Part shown: piece by piece, positions 8,033-17,021 of the stretch | Layout: each line of letters starts with the position of its first letter | How positions within the stretch are numbered: the first letter of the stretch is position 1 | Assembly (NCBI GenBank): GCA_902464015.1 | Contig: CABQHM010000018.1 | Span: 1 to 53,457 of the forward strand | Length of the DNA: 53,457 bases | Origin: an uncultured Coriobacteriales bacterium | GTDB lineage: Bacteria > Actinomycetota > Coriobacteriia > Coriobacteriales > UMGS124 | Reading direction: 5' to 3' | Translations under genes and position numbers: made by a program | Notes under the pieces: generated by a model | Told to the model about the DNA's origin: nothing | What the model saw: the letters and a program-made list of their open reading frames with translations, nothing else | Databases searched by the model: none

Positions 8033-9670
8033 CTAGCCGTTGATGGTGGTACCCTGGGCGACCGCCCTGCCGACGAGCTGGCCGAAGGTCAGGCAGCGGC
8101 CGTGGCTGATGCCGGGGGTGGTGACGGGATAGTCGAAGGCGTAGAAGTCGCCCTGGACGTTGCCGATGGCGAACAGGCCGGCGATGGGCTCGTCCTGGTC
8201 GGTGAGGACCTGGGAATTGCGGTCGACGTGCAGGCCAAAGGGGCAGCACAGCATGTTCGTCGGAACCTGTCCGGCATAGAAGGGGGGTGTGTCGATTCGA
8301 GAGAGGAAGCGGGCGGGGGTGTCGTACTCGAGGTCGACGCCAGCGTCGTAGTAGCCGTTGTAGCGCTCGACGGTCTTCGCGAACTCCGCGGCGTCGATGC
8401 CGAGCGCCTCGGCGAGCTCCTCGAGGGTGTTGCCCCTGAACATCTGCCCGCTCTCGATGGCGAAGTCGATCTTGCTCTGGACGTCGGCGAGAATGAGCTC
8501 GTAGGAGTCCTCATGCTGCTGGACGACGTACTTCTCGTAGTTGGCGTCGAAGATGTAGTAGCCGCGGCCCTGGGGCTGAGTCATGACGCCGTTGGTGATG
8601 AAGGGCTCGTAGGGGACCTCGCAGCCGTAGCGCTTGCCGTACTTGTTTACGGCGAGCCAGCACATGTCGAGCGGGGTCAGCCAGCGCTCGAGGGAGTAGG
8701 GGTGCACCATGGGGGCGGCGGGGGACATGGAGAGGGCCGCGCCGGCCCACTTGCCCATGAGAATGCCGTCGCCGTGGTTGCCGCCCTTGGGGAAGTAGAA
8801 GTTGTACTCGGCGCGTTTGATGATGGGTGCCCAGACGTCGACCATCTCGGGGTTGCCCGCGATGTCGCCTGTGGCCAGGATGACGCCCTTGGAGGCGTTG
8901 TACTGGATAAAGGAGCCGTCCTCGGCCCTGCAGACGACGCCGGTGATGCCGCTCTTGGCGTCGCCCACGAGCTGCTCGGCATGGGTGTTGAAGACGACCT
9001 GGCCGCCGAACTCCTGGCCGATTTCGACCAGGGCGCAGCCCAGGAAGTACTCGGGGTAGTTGCCGTTCTCGTCGGCGTCGCCGAGGGCGTCGGTGGCGTT
9101 GAAAAACAGGGAGGTCCTGAACTCGCGCCAGGGCTCGGGGTTGGTGTCCCAGTCGCCCTTTGCGGTCTGCCCGACGGCGATGGCGGCCTCGAGGCCCTTG
9201 GGGGCAACGAGCTCGATGATGTGATCCATGACCTCGCCCGAGCGGTAGGCCCAGACCTCGAGGAGCTCGCGGTTCACGATCTGCTGGCCGAAGCGCATCA
9301 TGAGCTTGATGGCCTCGTCGGGGTTGAAGCTGAGGCCGGCCTCCTTCTGGAGGGTGCAGTTCATGCAGCCGTTGTATGCGCCGTGGCCCGTGACCTTTTC
9401 CGCCTGTTCGATGAGGACGGTCTTCGCGCCCGCCTCGCAGGCGGCCTCGAAGGCGTTCACACCGGCGATTCCTGCACCGACGACGACGACCTCGTAGTCC
9501 TCGACCGTGGCGATGTCGGTGATGGGCTCGGGCTTGATGTCCCAGGTGTGGCCGACGAAGCCGCCCGCCTCGTCCGCGAGCGCGCTCATGGGGGTCCCCA
9601 CGGTCCCGGCGGCGACGAACGCCCCGGACGCTGCCGCGGTGCTGAGGAAGTTCCTGCGGGTCATTTCCAT
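8033..9670 (-). CDS. Tat-exported FAD-dependent reductase
   Basis: About 545 residues with a Tat signal (MTRRNFLSTAAASG) and an FAD motif (VGAGIAGVNAFEAACEAGAKTVLIEQ) at about residue 59. The C-terminal part follows the pattern GLFAIGNVQGDFYAFDYP, then PGISHGR and FGQLVGR. The same layout (small-G-x-F...PG...FG.L.G) occurs at 11768-13507 and 17022-18761, so these three form a subgroup. The substrate is unknown. GGAGGA stands 7 bases before the ATG at 9670, and upstream codons are not signal-like. The adjacent regulator at 6488-7918 is the likely controller. No haem or FMN domain is present. Confidence 0.88.
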   Translation of the reverse strand: MEMTRRNFLSTAAASGAFVAAGTVGTPMSALADEAGGFVGHTWDIKPEPITDIATVEDYEVVVVGAGIAGVNAFEAACEAGAKTVLIEQAEKVTGHGAYNGCMNCTLQKEAGLSFNPDEAIKLMMRFGQQIVNRELLEVWAYRSGEVMDHIIELVAPKGLEAAIAVGQTAKGDWDTNPEPWREFRTSLFFNATDALGDADENGNYPEYFLGCALVEIGQEFGGQVVFNTHAEQLVGDAKSGITGVVCRAEDGSFIQYNASKGVILATGDIAGNPEMVDVWAPIIKRAEYNFYFPKGGNHGDGILMGKWAGAALSMSPAAPMVHPYSLERWLTPLDMCWLAVNKYGKRYGCEVPYEPFITNGVMTQPQGRGYYIFDANYEKYVVQQHEDSYELILADVQSKIDFAIESGQMFRGNTLEELAEALGIDAAEFAKTVERYNGYYDAGVDLEYDTPARFLSRIDTPPFYAGQVPTNMLCCPFGLHVDRNSQVLTDQDEPIAGLFAIGNVQGDFYAFDYPVTTPGISHGRCLTFGQLVGRAVAQGTTING

Positions 9671-9987
9671 AATCGTTCCTCCAATGGTCCGACGGCCCGG
9701 AGGTCGCGTCGCCCGACGCCGCCACCAGGCAATCCATGCCACCTTTCGATGGCTCCGACGCCCCCGTTATAGCCACGGCGTATAGGGTAGGAATTGGGCA
9801 GAGTGGTGGAATTCTTATATCCCCCATTCTGGTGGATGGGCTTTTCCCGGCCTTTAGCTCCGAAGCGGCACCCCGCCTCGAGCGCGGTCGGCGGAAAACC
9901 CTCGCTCGCGGCGCGCGGGTATGTCCCGTGCCGAGACGATGTGGCGCGCGAAGCCAGACATCGGCTGCATGGCAAAACGGCCTTTTT
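9671..9987. other. Intergenic region upstream of the 8033-9670 reductase
   Basis: About 320 bases with no credible gene. It must carry the promoter of the minus-strand reductase; I see no clear operator. It ends where the ISL3-type remnant begins. Confidence 0.4.
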
Positions 9988-9988
9988 A

Positions 9989-10205
9989 GGGCTCTTCCCG
10001 GTTTTTAGTGGGTAGCACAGCCCGGAGCAATCTGGGTCGAGAAGTCCAGGCCCCCAGGCCTGAGGAAGATCGCCGTCCTGAAGCACTCGATGCTCCTGAA
10101 GCCCCTGGCCGCCCTCTCCATCGACTGGATGACGGGGGTCGAGGCCCTCGAGGATCGCGTTCGTGGCCCGCGAGGAGAACCGGTTGAGCACGCCCCCCTC
10201 CCCTC
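9989..10205 (-). pseudogene. ISL3-family transposase C-terminal remnant with frameshift and terminal repeat
   Basis: On the minus strand, SRATNAILEGL continues in a shifted frame as VIQSMERAARGFRSIECF and then LRPGGLDFS, the typical end of ISL3-family transposases. An extra base in a run of five at 10134-10138 breaks the frame. The stop (10005-10007) is followed by AAAACCGGGAAGAGCC, an ISL3-style terminal repeat that starts with GGCTCTTCCCGG on the plus strand at 9990. The rest of the element is gone. Confidence 0.75.
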
Positions 10206-10345
10206 GCGCACCGTGCGCGCGTAGAATGCTCCGTCGGGGGCCTCCGTTCATCGCCCAGCTTGGTCGCAGATGATTATCCGACAGGCCCCCTGCCGATTCC
10301 AGGGGCCGATCCCATGCCAACGCGCACAGAAATCCGCGCAGACCC

Positions 10346-10486
10346 TATTAAACTGCAAGACGGGCGTCGGACAGACACGCGACTCGGCGGTGAGGCCCGG
10401 GGGTTGACTATATAGAAAAGCGACCAGGTCCAACCTAAAAATTGGGCCCGGTCGCTTTCTGCCTCTTGACAATGTCCTGCTCATAT
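10346..10486 (-). repeat. Copy 2 of the ~140 bp dispersed repeat
   Basis: This matches 464-603 over its whole length, including TATTAAACTG at one end, the block AACCTAAAAATTGGG, and CTTGACAATGTC near the other end. As in copy 1, it abuts the terminator of a minus-strand gene. The minus-strand frame ends DIVKRQKATGPNF-stop. Confidence 0.55.
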
Positions 10487-10519
10487 TAAAAAAGCGGAGC
10501 CGCCCGAAGGCGACCCCGC
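10486..10519 (-). terminator. Rho-independent terminator of the NYN-domain gene
   Basis: On the minus strand GCGGGGTCGCC, a TTCG tetraloop and GGCGGCTCCGC form an 11 bp stem followed by TTTTTT. It ends the transcript of 10544-11197. Confidence 0.9.
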
Positions 10520-10543
10520 GATTGGAGGTGATTTTAGATGCAC

Positions 10544-11197
10544 CTAACGGCGATCGGGCTTTTTCCAAGGCGTGAACATTCCATCGACATGCGTTGCGAG
10601 TTCCGGGCGGATCGTGTGCCACATCGGGTCGAGAATAAAGTCGACGCCGTTGCGGCGGGCGAATTTTGCAGCCGGGACGAAATCGCTGTCGCCCGTTATG
10701 AGCACAATCTGGTCGGCAAACTTCTGCAGGGTGATGAGCGCGACGTCCAGGCCGATTCTCATGTCCACGCCTTTCTGCTGGACATCGAGGACGAAGTCGT
10801 TCTCCGTGAGGTTCGCTGCAGTGCGCTTGCCCCTCGCGACGTCCTTGGCGACAGGGGCCTTCATGACGTACTCGCACGATCCCTCAAGTGGCTGGCCCTT
10901 TCTGATGGCCAGCTTGCGCTTCTTGGCGAGCTCCTCGAAGAACTCCGTCTTCCATTTGTATTCGTCGGACTTCTTGAGGTCTATCGTCCTGTCGAGTAGC
11001 GGGTGATATGCCTTCTTGCCGATGGGGTCGCAGTCGTAATAGAAGATGCGGTACAACTCAGCGCACTCATGGTCTCGGTGCGCCTTGCAGTAGTCGAAAA
11101 GCTCGGTTGCCCTGTTGGCAGGGGCCTTCTCGCCGCGAAGCCATCTTGCTTGTTTGAGATAGAAGCCGCCGTCGACGAGAATCGCCATTTTGTGCAT
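10544..11197 (-). CDS. NYN-domain protein (LabA/DUF88-like predicted nuclease)
   Basis: 217 residues. The NYN/PIN-like fold is indicated by an early acidic strand (MAILVDGGFYLKQ), a central GLDVALITLQKF and a later acidic loop (IVLITGDSDFVPAAKFARRNG). In this family the conserved Asp residues bind metal and cleave RNA; the true substrate is unknown. It is cytoplasmic, with no signal or membrane segment. GGAGG stands 5 bases before the ATG at 11197; an upstream frame would add 19 residues with no ribosome binding site. The protein has no obvious link to the reductases and lies between IS remnants, so it may be a mobile or defence-type accessory gene (inference). Confidence 0.85.
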   Translation of the reverse strand: MHKMAILVDGGFYLKQARWLRGEKAPANRATELFDYCKAHRDHECAELYRIFYYDCDPIGKKAYHPLLDRTIDLKKSDEYKWKTEFFEELAKKRKLAIRKGQPLEGSCEYVMKAPVAKDVARGKRTAANLTENDFVLDVQQKGVDMRIGLDVALITLQKFADQIVLITGDSDFVPAAKFARRNGVDFILDPMWHTIRPELATHVDGMFTPWKKPDRR

Positions 11198-11227
11198 TTT
11201 GCCTCCAGGGTTTGTTTGCCAGACATA

Positions 11228-11282
11228 AAAACCCCCCAGGTTCGGCACACCCAATGGTTAGGGGTACGTACTGCCGGGGGGT
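11228..11282. promoter_or_regulatory. Imperfect hairpin upstream of the NYN gene
   Basis: ACCCCCC followed after a 6-base bulge by GGCA can pair with TGCCGGGGGGT about 40 bases away. It lies just upstream of the NYN gene and could be a leader structure. No known riboswitch is recognised. Confidence 0.3.
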
Positions 11283-11429
11283 ACAAGGCGATGACAGGAG
11301 GAGGTCGACGCGGGGCGTCTTTTTCTTCTGTCGCAATTCATTCTACCCCGCGATGGGTGTTTGGCAAATGTTTTTTATTCACGCGTTCATTGCCAAGGCG
11401 ATTTGAAGCCCTCAGGCCACAGGCAGGGG

Positions 11430-11575
11430 TCGGCGGCAGGCCATAGAAAAAGGATTGGAGGTGCGCCATGGCGAGGAGGTCGAGCGGGCCTACGGCCTTA
11501 TCGATGACAGGCCCAGGAAGGTATTTGGGCACAGGACGGCCAACGAGGCCTATCGGGGGATGTTTCGCTTAGTTT
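11430..11575 (+). pseudogene. IS30-family transposase C-terminal remnant
   Basis: In one plus-strand frame the bases read VERAYGLIDDRPRKVFGHRT, then ANEAYRGMFRLV and a stop. This is the characteristic end of IS30-family transposases (DRPRK.LG.RTP.E). No start or catalytic domain remains. Confidence 0.72.
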
Positions 11576-11684
11576 GACAATCCGCCTAGCTATTTGTGTC
11601 GGCGGCGATGGGCTTGCGTTTTCTACTGCAGTCTTGTGTGGGCTGCCTGAATTTGAGCGTCTCTCATTCTTTCGTAATACAAGC

Positions 11685-11730
11685 AAAACCGAGGGTCAGC
11701 CGCCTGCAATGGGAGGCTGATTCTCGGTTT
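11685..11730 (-). terminator. Terminator of the 13536-15098 / 11768-13507 operon
   Basis: AAACCGAG..TCAGCC can pair with GGCTGA..CTCGGTTT across a 13-base loop. On the minus strand it ends GGTTTTGCTTG, about 40 bases after the reductase stop codon. Confidence 0.7.
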
Positions 11731-11767
11731 CTATCAGAGGGCGTCCGATTGTTGGAGGGCGTACTCG

Positions 11768-13507
11768 TTACTCGTTGTCGTTCAGGTAACTCGCCAGCAG
11801 GTAGCCGAAGCACATGCTACGGCCGAAGTTCAGGCCCGGGAACACCGTGGTGTAGTTGTTGCCCACGAAGTTGCCGGCGACAGAGCCGTTAGCGTACAGG
11901 CCTGCGATGACGTTGCCCTCGCCGTCTAGGACGTGCAGGTCCGTGTCGGTCTGGACGCCGCCCAGGCACACGAGCAACGCGCTGTAGGTGGGCACGCAGT
12001 AGAACGGGCCGTTCATGTCGATGGGGCACAGGTACTCGGCGGGCTTCAAGAAGTCCTCGTCGAAGCCCTGCTCGCACATCTTGTTGTAGCGCTCGACGCT
12101 TGACTTGACCGCGTCGGCGGGCAGACCGTTGAACTCAGCAAGCTCGTCCAGCGTCTCGAAGCCGCCCTCGGGGCACATGAACAGCTTGTAGTCGTCGCGT
12201 GTGGCGACGGGGCCGCCGATGTAGCCGGCCTGCTCGGGGATGTAGTCCATCCAGTTCTCGGTGTAGATGTTGAACACTTTGCCGCCGGGCTGGTGCAGAA
12301 GCTGGATGCCCTCATAGCCCATGACGGTGTGCTCGTTGTTGAAGCGCTCGCCGTTGGCGTTGAGCTGGAGGTTGTTCTTGCTCATGGTCAGGCAGACGAT
12401 GGACTCCTTCGCCGTCTGATAACGCTGGAGAAGCTCGGGGTCGTCCTCGTACAGGGCGCGAATCTCTTCGGCAGTCTTGCCGCAGGGCGGCGTGCCCATG
12501 GTGCACTCGACGGGCAGCGAGAAGATCATGGGAGCGTGGGGCTTGGTGCTCTGCATGGCTGCGCCGGCCCACAGGGCGAGCTTGTGGCCGTCGCCCGTCG
12601 CATAGGGGAGGAAGCCCTTGAAGGTGCTCTCGGAGTCGGCCATGGGGCACAGCTCGCTGAGCATCTTCTGATCCATAGTGTAGTCGCCCGTGCACAGCAC
12701 GACGGCGCGCGCGTTGGTGTAGCCGACGACCTTGCCGTCCTTCTCGGCCACTGCGCCCGTCACACGGCCACTTTCGTCCTTGATGAGCTGGGTGACGGTG
12801 GTGTTGTAGCTGATGGTGCCGCCCATGTCTCCGCAGCGCTTCTCGAGGATGGGCAGGAAGTCCATGATGGGGCTGCCGATGGTGGTGGGCAGCGTGTTGG
12901 TCGACGAGGCGTCCTTGTCGGTGGTGAAGGAGCAGCTGGGGCCACCGGCAAAGTTGTGGGTGCCGACGTACTCGCCCAGCGAGCCGTGCTCAACCTCGGA
13001 GATGAGCGGGGTCAGCCCCTCCTCCGCACAGATGTCACAGGCCCAGTCCATGGCCTCGCCCGAGCGGGTGTAGAAGATGTTCCACAGGCGCTCGTCGACG
13101 TTGTGGCTCATCATCTCGAACACGCGGGGCAGGGCCTCGTCGCTGGACACCTCGACGCCGAGGCTCTTGGCGAGCGAGCTGTTGAACGCGAAGACAGATC
13201 CGCCGATGCCCGTCCAAGACTCCGTCTTGGCGACGAGCGTGACCTTGGCCCCGAGCTCGAGCAGGCGGGTGGCGGTGGCGTAGCCGGACATGCCTGCGCC
13301 GATGACGAGGAACTGGCCCGTCAGGTCGACGGTCTCGTCGAATTCCGTTACGGGCTCGGGGGCGGGGCCGGCCCAGTCGGGCAGGTCGCTTTCGATGGCT
13401 GCCTCGTCGGCATGTGCCGCGCCTGCGATGGTGCCAGATGCGGCTGCCATGCCGGCCGCGGCTGCCGTGGCGGCGACGAAGTTGCGGCGGGTGAGGGTGT
13501 TTTCCAT
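11768..13507 (-). CDS. Tat-exported FAD-dependent reductase
   Basis: 579 residues with a Tat signal (TRRNFVAATAAAAG) ending near AHA. The FAD motif (IGAGMSGYATATRLLELGAKVTLVAK) is at about residue 66. The C-terminus is of the subgroup type (GLYANGSVAGNF, PGLNFGRSMCFGYLL). GAAGGGA stands 6 bases before the ATG at 13507. It is the second gene of an operon, only 28 bases after the reductase at 13536-15098. The pair may act on related substrates or be two steps of one route (inference). The substrate is unknown. Confidence 0.88.
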   Translation of the reverse strand: MENTLTRRNFVAATAAAAGMAAASGTIAGAAHADEAAIESDLPDWAGPAPEPVTEFDETVDLTGQFLVIGAGMSGYATATRLLELGAKVTLVAKTESWTGIGGSVFAFNSSLAKSLGVEVSSDEALPRVFEMMSHNVDERLWNIFYTRSGEAMDWACDICAEEGLTPLISEVEHGSLGEYVGTHNFAGGPSCSFTTDKDASSTNTLPTTIGSPIMDFLPILEKRCGDMGGTISYNTTVTQLIKDESGRVTGAVAEKDGKVVGYTNARAVVLCTGDYTMDQKMLSELCPMADSESTFKGFLPYATGDGHKLALWAGAAMQSTKPHAPMIFSLPVECTMGTPPCGKTAEEIRALYEDDPELLQRYQTAKESIVCLTMSKNNLQLNANGERFNNEHTVMGYEGIQLLHQPGGKVFNIYTENWMDYIPEQAGYIGGPVATRDDYKLFMCPEGGFETLDELAEFNGLPADAVKSSVERYNKMCEQGFDEDFLKPAEYLCPIDMNGPFYCVPTYSALLVCLGGVQTDTDLHVLDGEGNVIAGLYANGSVAGNFVGNNYTTVFPGLNFGRSMCFGYLLASYLNDNE

Positions 13508-13535
13508 GGTCGTTCCCTTCTCGGGCGTCAGATGA

Positions 13536-15098
13536 CTATGCCTGCAGGTATTCGGCAGCGTCGGTTGCGGCGACGCGGCCGGAGTTGATGTTGTTGGCGT
13601 TGCAGCCGCCGCCCACGTTGATCGTGTAGACGTTGCGCCACAGCGCCGCGCCGGTCACGCCGGCGGCGTACAGGCCGGGGACGGGGGTCTTGTCGGCCTT
13701 GAGAACGCGGAACTTGCGGTCCGTGAGCACGCCACCCATGGTCACGAGCAGGGCGTAGTGGAAGCGGCACAGGTAGAACGGGCCGTTCTCGATCTTGACC
13801 ATGAGCTCGGCGTCCTTGCCGTAGTCGCGGTCGTCGCCCTCGTCGCACAGGTCGTTGTAGCGCTGGACGGTTGCCATGAAGGCGTCTTTGTCCAGGCCGA
13901 GCTTTTCGGGCAGCTCCTCGAGGGTGTCGGCCTTGAAGATGTCGCCGTTCGTGTTCTGCTCTACCTGCTCAGCCCAGGTGTCGGCGAGCTCCGCGTCGCC
14001 ACCGGTGGCGGCGTCGAAGATTGCCTGGTCGAAGACCATGTAGGTGTTCTCCCAGTTCAGGGCCGGCTGGCACTGGATTTCCATGTTGTGGGAGGCCAGG
14101 TTTTCGCTCACGTAGCGCTCAGCATTCTCGTTGATCCACAGGAACGCGCCGCCGAAGCAGATCTTGAAGGCGAGGTTGCCCATGGGGTTGAGCGTGCCCA
14201 CCGTGTTGGTGCAGGCGAAGGCGCTCTCGGGGAGCGTGTTCTTGGCGCCTGCGGCGATGGCCATCTGCAGGCCCTTGCCAAGGGAGGTCGGCACGCCGAT
14301 GAGCTCGATCTGGTCGGGGTCGAAGCCACGCTCGGCCAGGAGGTCGCGGTTGTTGGAGAAGCCGCCGTCGGCCAGGATGACGACGGGGGCGTTGACCTGG
14401 ATGTACTTGCCGTCGGCGTCCATGCAGTACATGCCGGCGACCTTGCCGTCGGCCATGATGAGGGCCTCGCCGGTGGTGTTGAGGCGGATGTCGACGCCCA
14501 GCTCCTCAGCCTTTGAGTTCATCGCGGGGACGAAGCCGGTGTTGCCGCGCCCGCCCTCGAACCAGTGGAAGCCCATGAAGTCGGAGTTGACGCCGATCTC
14601 GCCGTACTCGCTGACGTTCTCGAACGAGACGCCCTGCTCCTGGAGCCAGTCGATGTTGCCGCCCGAGGCGCGCAGCATGTCGAGGTAGTTGGGGCCGGCG
14701 GCGCGGTACTGCGAGGACGAGAGCTCCTCGTCGACGACCTTGCCGGAGTGGACCTCGATGCCCATCTCCTTCTGCATGCCGGAATCCACGGCAAAGATGC
14801 CCTCGATGCCTACGGCACCTCCGCCCGTAGCGCCGGTGGCCTCGATGCCGACGACCTTGAGGCCGTTCTGGGCCGCCTGGACGCACGCCGTCAGGCCCGA
14901 GGACCCCACGCCGAGCACGCACACATCGCAGTCGACGGTCTCGTCCACGGACTCAGGCGCCCATGAGGCGGCGTTTGTCTCGTCGATCTGGGGTTCGTCG
15001 GCAAGCGCGGGCCTGGCGGAGCCAAGCGTAGCGATGGCGGTCGCCGTGGCGACCGATAGGCCGCAGACGAACCTGCGGCGGGAAAAGCTCGTGTCCAT
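13536..15098 (-). CDS. Tat-exported FAD-dependent reductase
   Basis: 520 residues with a Tat signal (SRRRFVCGLSVATATAIATL), cleaved near ALA. The FAD motif (LGVGSSGLTACVQAAQNGLKVVGIEA) is at about residue 56. The active-site region reads FHYALLVTMGGVLTD and the end is NVGGGCNANNINSGRVAA, resembling the reductase at 665-2260 more than the neighbour at 11768. The ATG at 15098 has GGAG 8 bases upstream; a longer frame from 15260 would add 54 non-signal residues. It is first in the operon with 11768-13507 and divergent from the membrane regulator at 15339. Confidence 0.88.
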   Translation of the reverse strand: MDTSFSRRRFVCGLSVATATAIATLGSARPALADEPQIDETNAASWAPESVDETVDCDVCVLGVGSSGLTACVQAAQNGLKVVGIEATGATGGGAVGIEGIFAVDSGMQKEMGIEVHSGKVVDEELSSSQYRAAGPNYLDMLRASGGNIDWLQEQGVSFENVSEYGEIGVNSDFMGFHWFEGGRGNTGFVPAMNSKAEELGVDIRLNTTGEALIMADGKVAGMYCMDADGKYIQVNAPVVILADGGFSNNRDLLAERGFDPDQIELIGVPTSLGKGLQMAIAAGAKNTLPESAFACTNTVGTLNPMGNLAFKICFGGAFLWINENAERYVSENLASHNMEIQCQPALNWENTYMVFDQAIFDAATGGDAELADTWAEQVEQNTNGDIFKADTLEELPEKLGLDKDAFMATVQRYNDLCDEGDDRDYGKDAELMVKIENGPFYLCRFHYALLVTMGGVLTDRKFRVLKADKTPVPGLYAAGVTGAALWRNVYTINVGGGCNANNINSGRVAATDAAEYLQA

Positions 15099-15338
15099 TC
15101 CGTTCTCCAATCCTTCTTCGTTCTTGCTCGTCGTCGATGCGTCGTATCGGTGCGTGGCGAGCCCGGCGCGTTGCCCCAAAAGTAGCCCGCCGCGTTGCCG
15201 CGGGTATCCGACGTGACGGCGGATTCTGAGGGGAGCACCAGTTGGGGGCGAATAGGACACTGTGGGGGATGACTTGCTGAGCTGGGAGTATCAGACTGAA
15301 GGGCTCAATGGGAATCGACGGGGGCGAAGGTGCGCTGC
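15099..15338. promoter_or_regulatory. Divergent promoter region, reductase operon / regulator
   Basis: 240 bases between divergent starts. Direct repeats of GCGTTGCC (near 15168 and 15192) lie in the reductase-proximal half and might be regulator sites; this is weak. Confidence 0.4.
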
Positions 15339-16781
15339 ATGGTAAAAGAGGAGCGAGCATACGTTGACGCGGTTCTTGCCGTGGGGCTCACGGCGTTCTG
15401 GGCGTGGACGCACCTGATGGCGTTTCGCCCCCATGCCTGGCTCGCTGGTAACCAGGCGGATGTCGGAGTCGCCTGGATTGTGAGCAACTTCGCGTCCCTC
15501 GTCGCGCTCGCCCTCATGTTTTTCGCCGGTCGCTGCCACGCCGGGGTATTCCGCTCGTGGGGGTGCATCGGGGCTGTCGCCGTGGTGGGAGCGTGCTCCG
15601 GTGCGGGCCTCGTCGCGCCGGGCGTGCCCGATGCATTGCGGATGGCGTGCACCGTGGCGGCGTCCGCGTGCGACATGGCTTTTATCGGCTGCTGGGCTGC
15701 TCCTTATGTCGCGGCGGGAGGCCGAGGGCACCGTACGGCGGTCACGCTGGCGGCCATTGTCGCCAGCTTTGCGGTCTACCTCGCCCTGGCGGCCCTGCCC
15801 GGCGCGTGGGCGCCTGCGGCTATGGCTGCCCTGCCTGTCATCAGCGCGGCCTGCCTTTGGAGAATCGACGGGGCCAGCTGCGCTGGCGCTGGAGCGGACA
15901 TGCCGTGCCCCGAGCCAACTCCCGTGGCGGCGCAAAAGTCGGATGCCATGCGCCCGCCTCTGCTCGTTCTCGGGTTCATCATGGTGTTCTCCATTCCGCT
16001 CAACTTCCTTCAGACGCGCGGAATCGGTTTCAGCGGCGCCGAGGCGGAATACGTCGGCCCGTTCATCCTCGCGCTTGCCCTCCTTGCGTGCGCCTGCGCT
16101 GCGGAGCTTGCTTGCTCCCGCAAGGGGTGGTCGGTGCTGCCGCTGGCGATGGTCCTGCTGCTGAGTCTCGCCCTGTTGGGCTCGCCCGCTTCCTATGGGG
16201 AGGGATGGGTGATATCCGGCGTAACGTTGGCGGGCTACTTCTTGTTCCTCAGTGTTACGTATCTGCAGCTCGGCCGTTGTGTCGACGAGGGCGCCGGCGG
16301 TGCAAACCCCGTGTGCATCTTCTCTGCCGGCATGCTCGCCAACGCGATTGGCCTACTCCTGGGCACCGCCTTGGGCTTTTTCGCGCAGGCCGTCTCGGTC
16401 GGGGTGGCGAACGTGGTGACTCTTGGCATCGTTTACGGCCTGTTCGTGCTTGGCATGGCGCTGCTGCCGCATCGCATGAAGCAACTCCTACTTAACCAGA
16501 AGGCAGAGGAGCGCGACGCCTCGCCCAAGAACCAGTATGTTGCTAGCATGGTGCAGTCTATTAACGAACAGTGCGCCCGTGTCGCGGGGTGCTTTGGCCT
16601 GACGGAGCGCGAGGGCGTTGTGCTTGGCTACCTTGTGCGTGGCTGGAGCCTTCAGATGATCGCCGAGGAGGAGAACCTCGCCCGGAGCACGATCAAGACG
16701 CACGTCACCCACATCTACCAGAAGCTCGGGGTGCACACGCGCGAGGAGCTCGTCCTCGTTGTGGAGAGCGTCGGGGAGTAG
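15339..16781 (+). CDS. LuxR-type regulator with N-terminal multi-pass membrane domain
   Basis: About 480 residues: hydrophobic helices to about residue 385, then a LuxR helix-turn-helix (FGLTEREGVVLGYLVRGWSL...ARSTIKTHVTHIYQKLGVHTR). The ATG at 15339 has GAAGG upstream; a GTG nine bases earlier is an alternative. It is divergent from the two-reductase operon 15098-11768, its likely target, but another reductase follows on the same strand at 17022. Confidence 0.87.
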   Translation: MVKEERAYVDAVLAVGLTAFWAWTHLMAFRPHAWLAGNQADVGVAWIVSNFASLVALALMFFAGRCHAGVFRSWGCIGAVAVVGACSGAGLVAPGVPDALRMACTVAASACDMAFIGCWAAPYVAAGGRGHRTAVTLAAIVASFAVYLALAALPGAWAPAAMAALPVISAACLWRIDGASCAGAGADMPCPEPTPVAAQKSDAMRPPLLVLGFIMVFSIPLNFLQTRGIGFSGAEAEYVGPFILALALLACACAAELACSRKGWSVLPLAMVLLLSLALLGSPASYGEGWVISGVTLAGYFLFLSVTYLQLGRCVDEGAGGANPVCIFSAGMLANAIGLLLGTALGFFAQAVSVGVANVVTLGIVYGLFVLGMALLPHRMKQLLLNQKAEERDASPKNQYVASMVQSINEQCARVAGCFGLTEREGVVLGYLVRGWSLQMIAEEENLARSTIKTHVTHIYQKLGVHTREELVLVVESVGE

Positions 16782-17021
16782 TTGGGCATTGTGGACCTTC
16801 GTTGCGTACTGGCCGTTCGCCTTCGGCGCGTGTGGGGAAATGCTCGGCATTGAACCGTGGGCCGGCGGCCTGGCTAAAGGCAAATGCCTCGCGTTCCTTA
16901 ACTTGGGCGTGTCCTCACCCACCTGGTGTGACCCTTCTGAGACGCTCGCCCATACCATGGAACCCAGCTTCGCACAACTCGAGCGAGGTGGTGGGTGCCG
17001 TCAAAATGGAAGGGGAAGCAA

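Noticed and set aside
7970..9772. Plus-strand frame of 600 codons antisense to the 8033-9670 reductase
   Set aside because: Shadow of the reductase, whose Tat and FAD motifs and ribosome binding site are clear on the minus strand.
10021..10543. A full transposase or other gene in this gap
   Set aside because: Only a C-terminal ISL3 remnant, a repeat copy and a terminator are supported.
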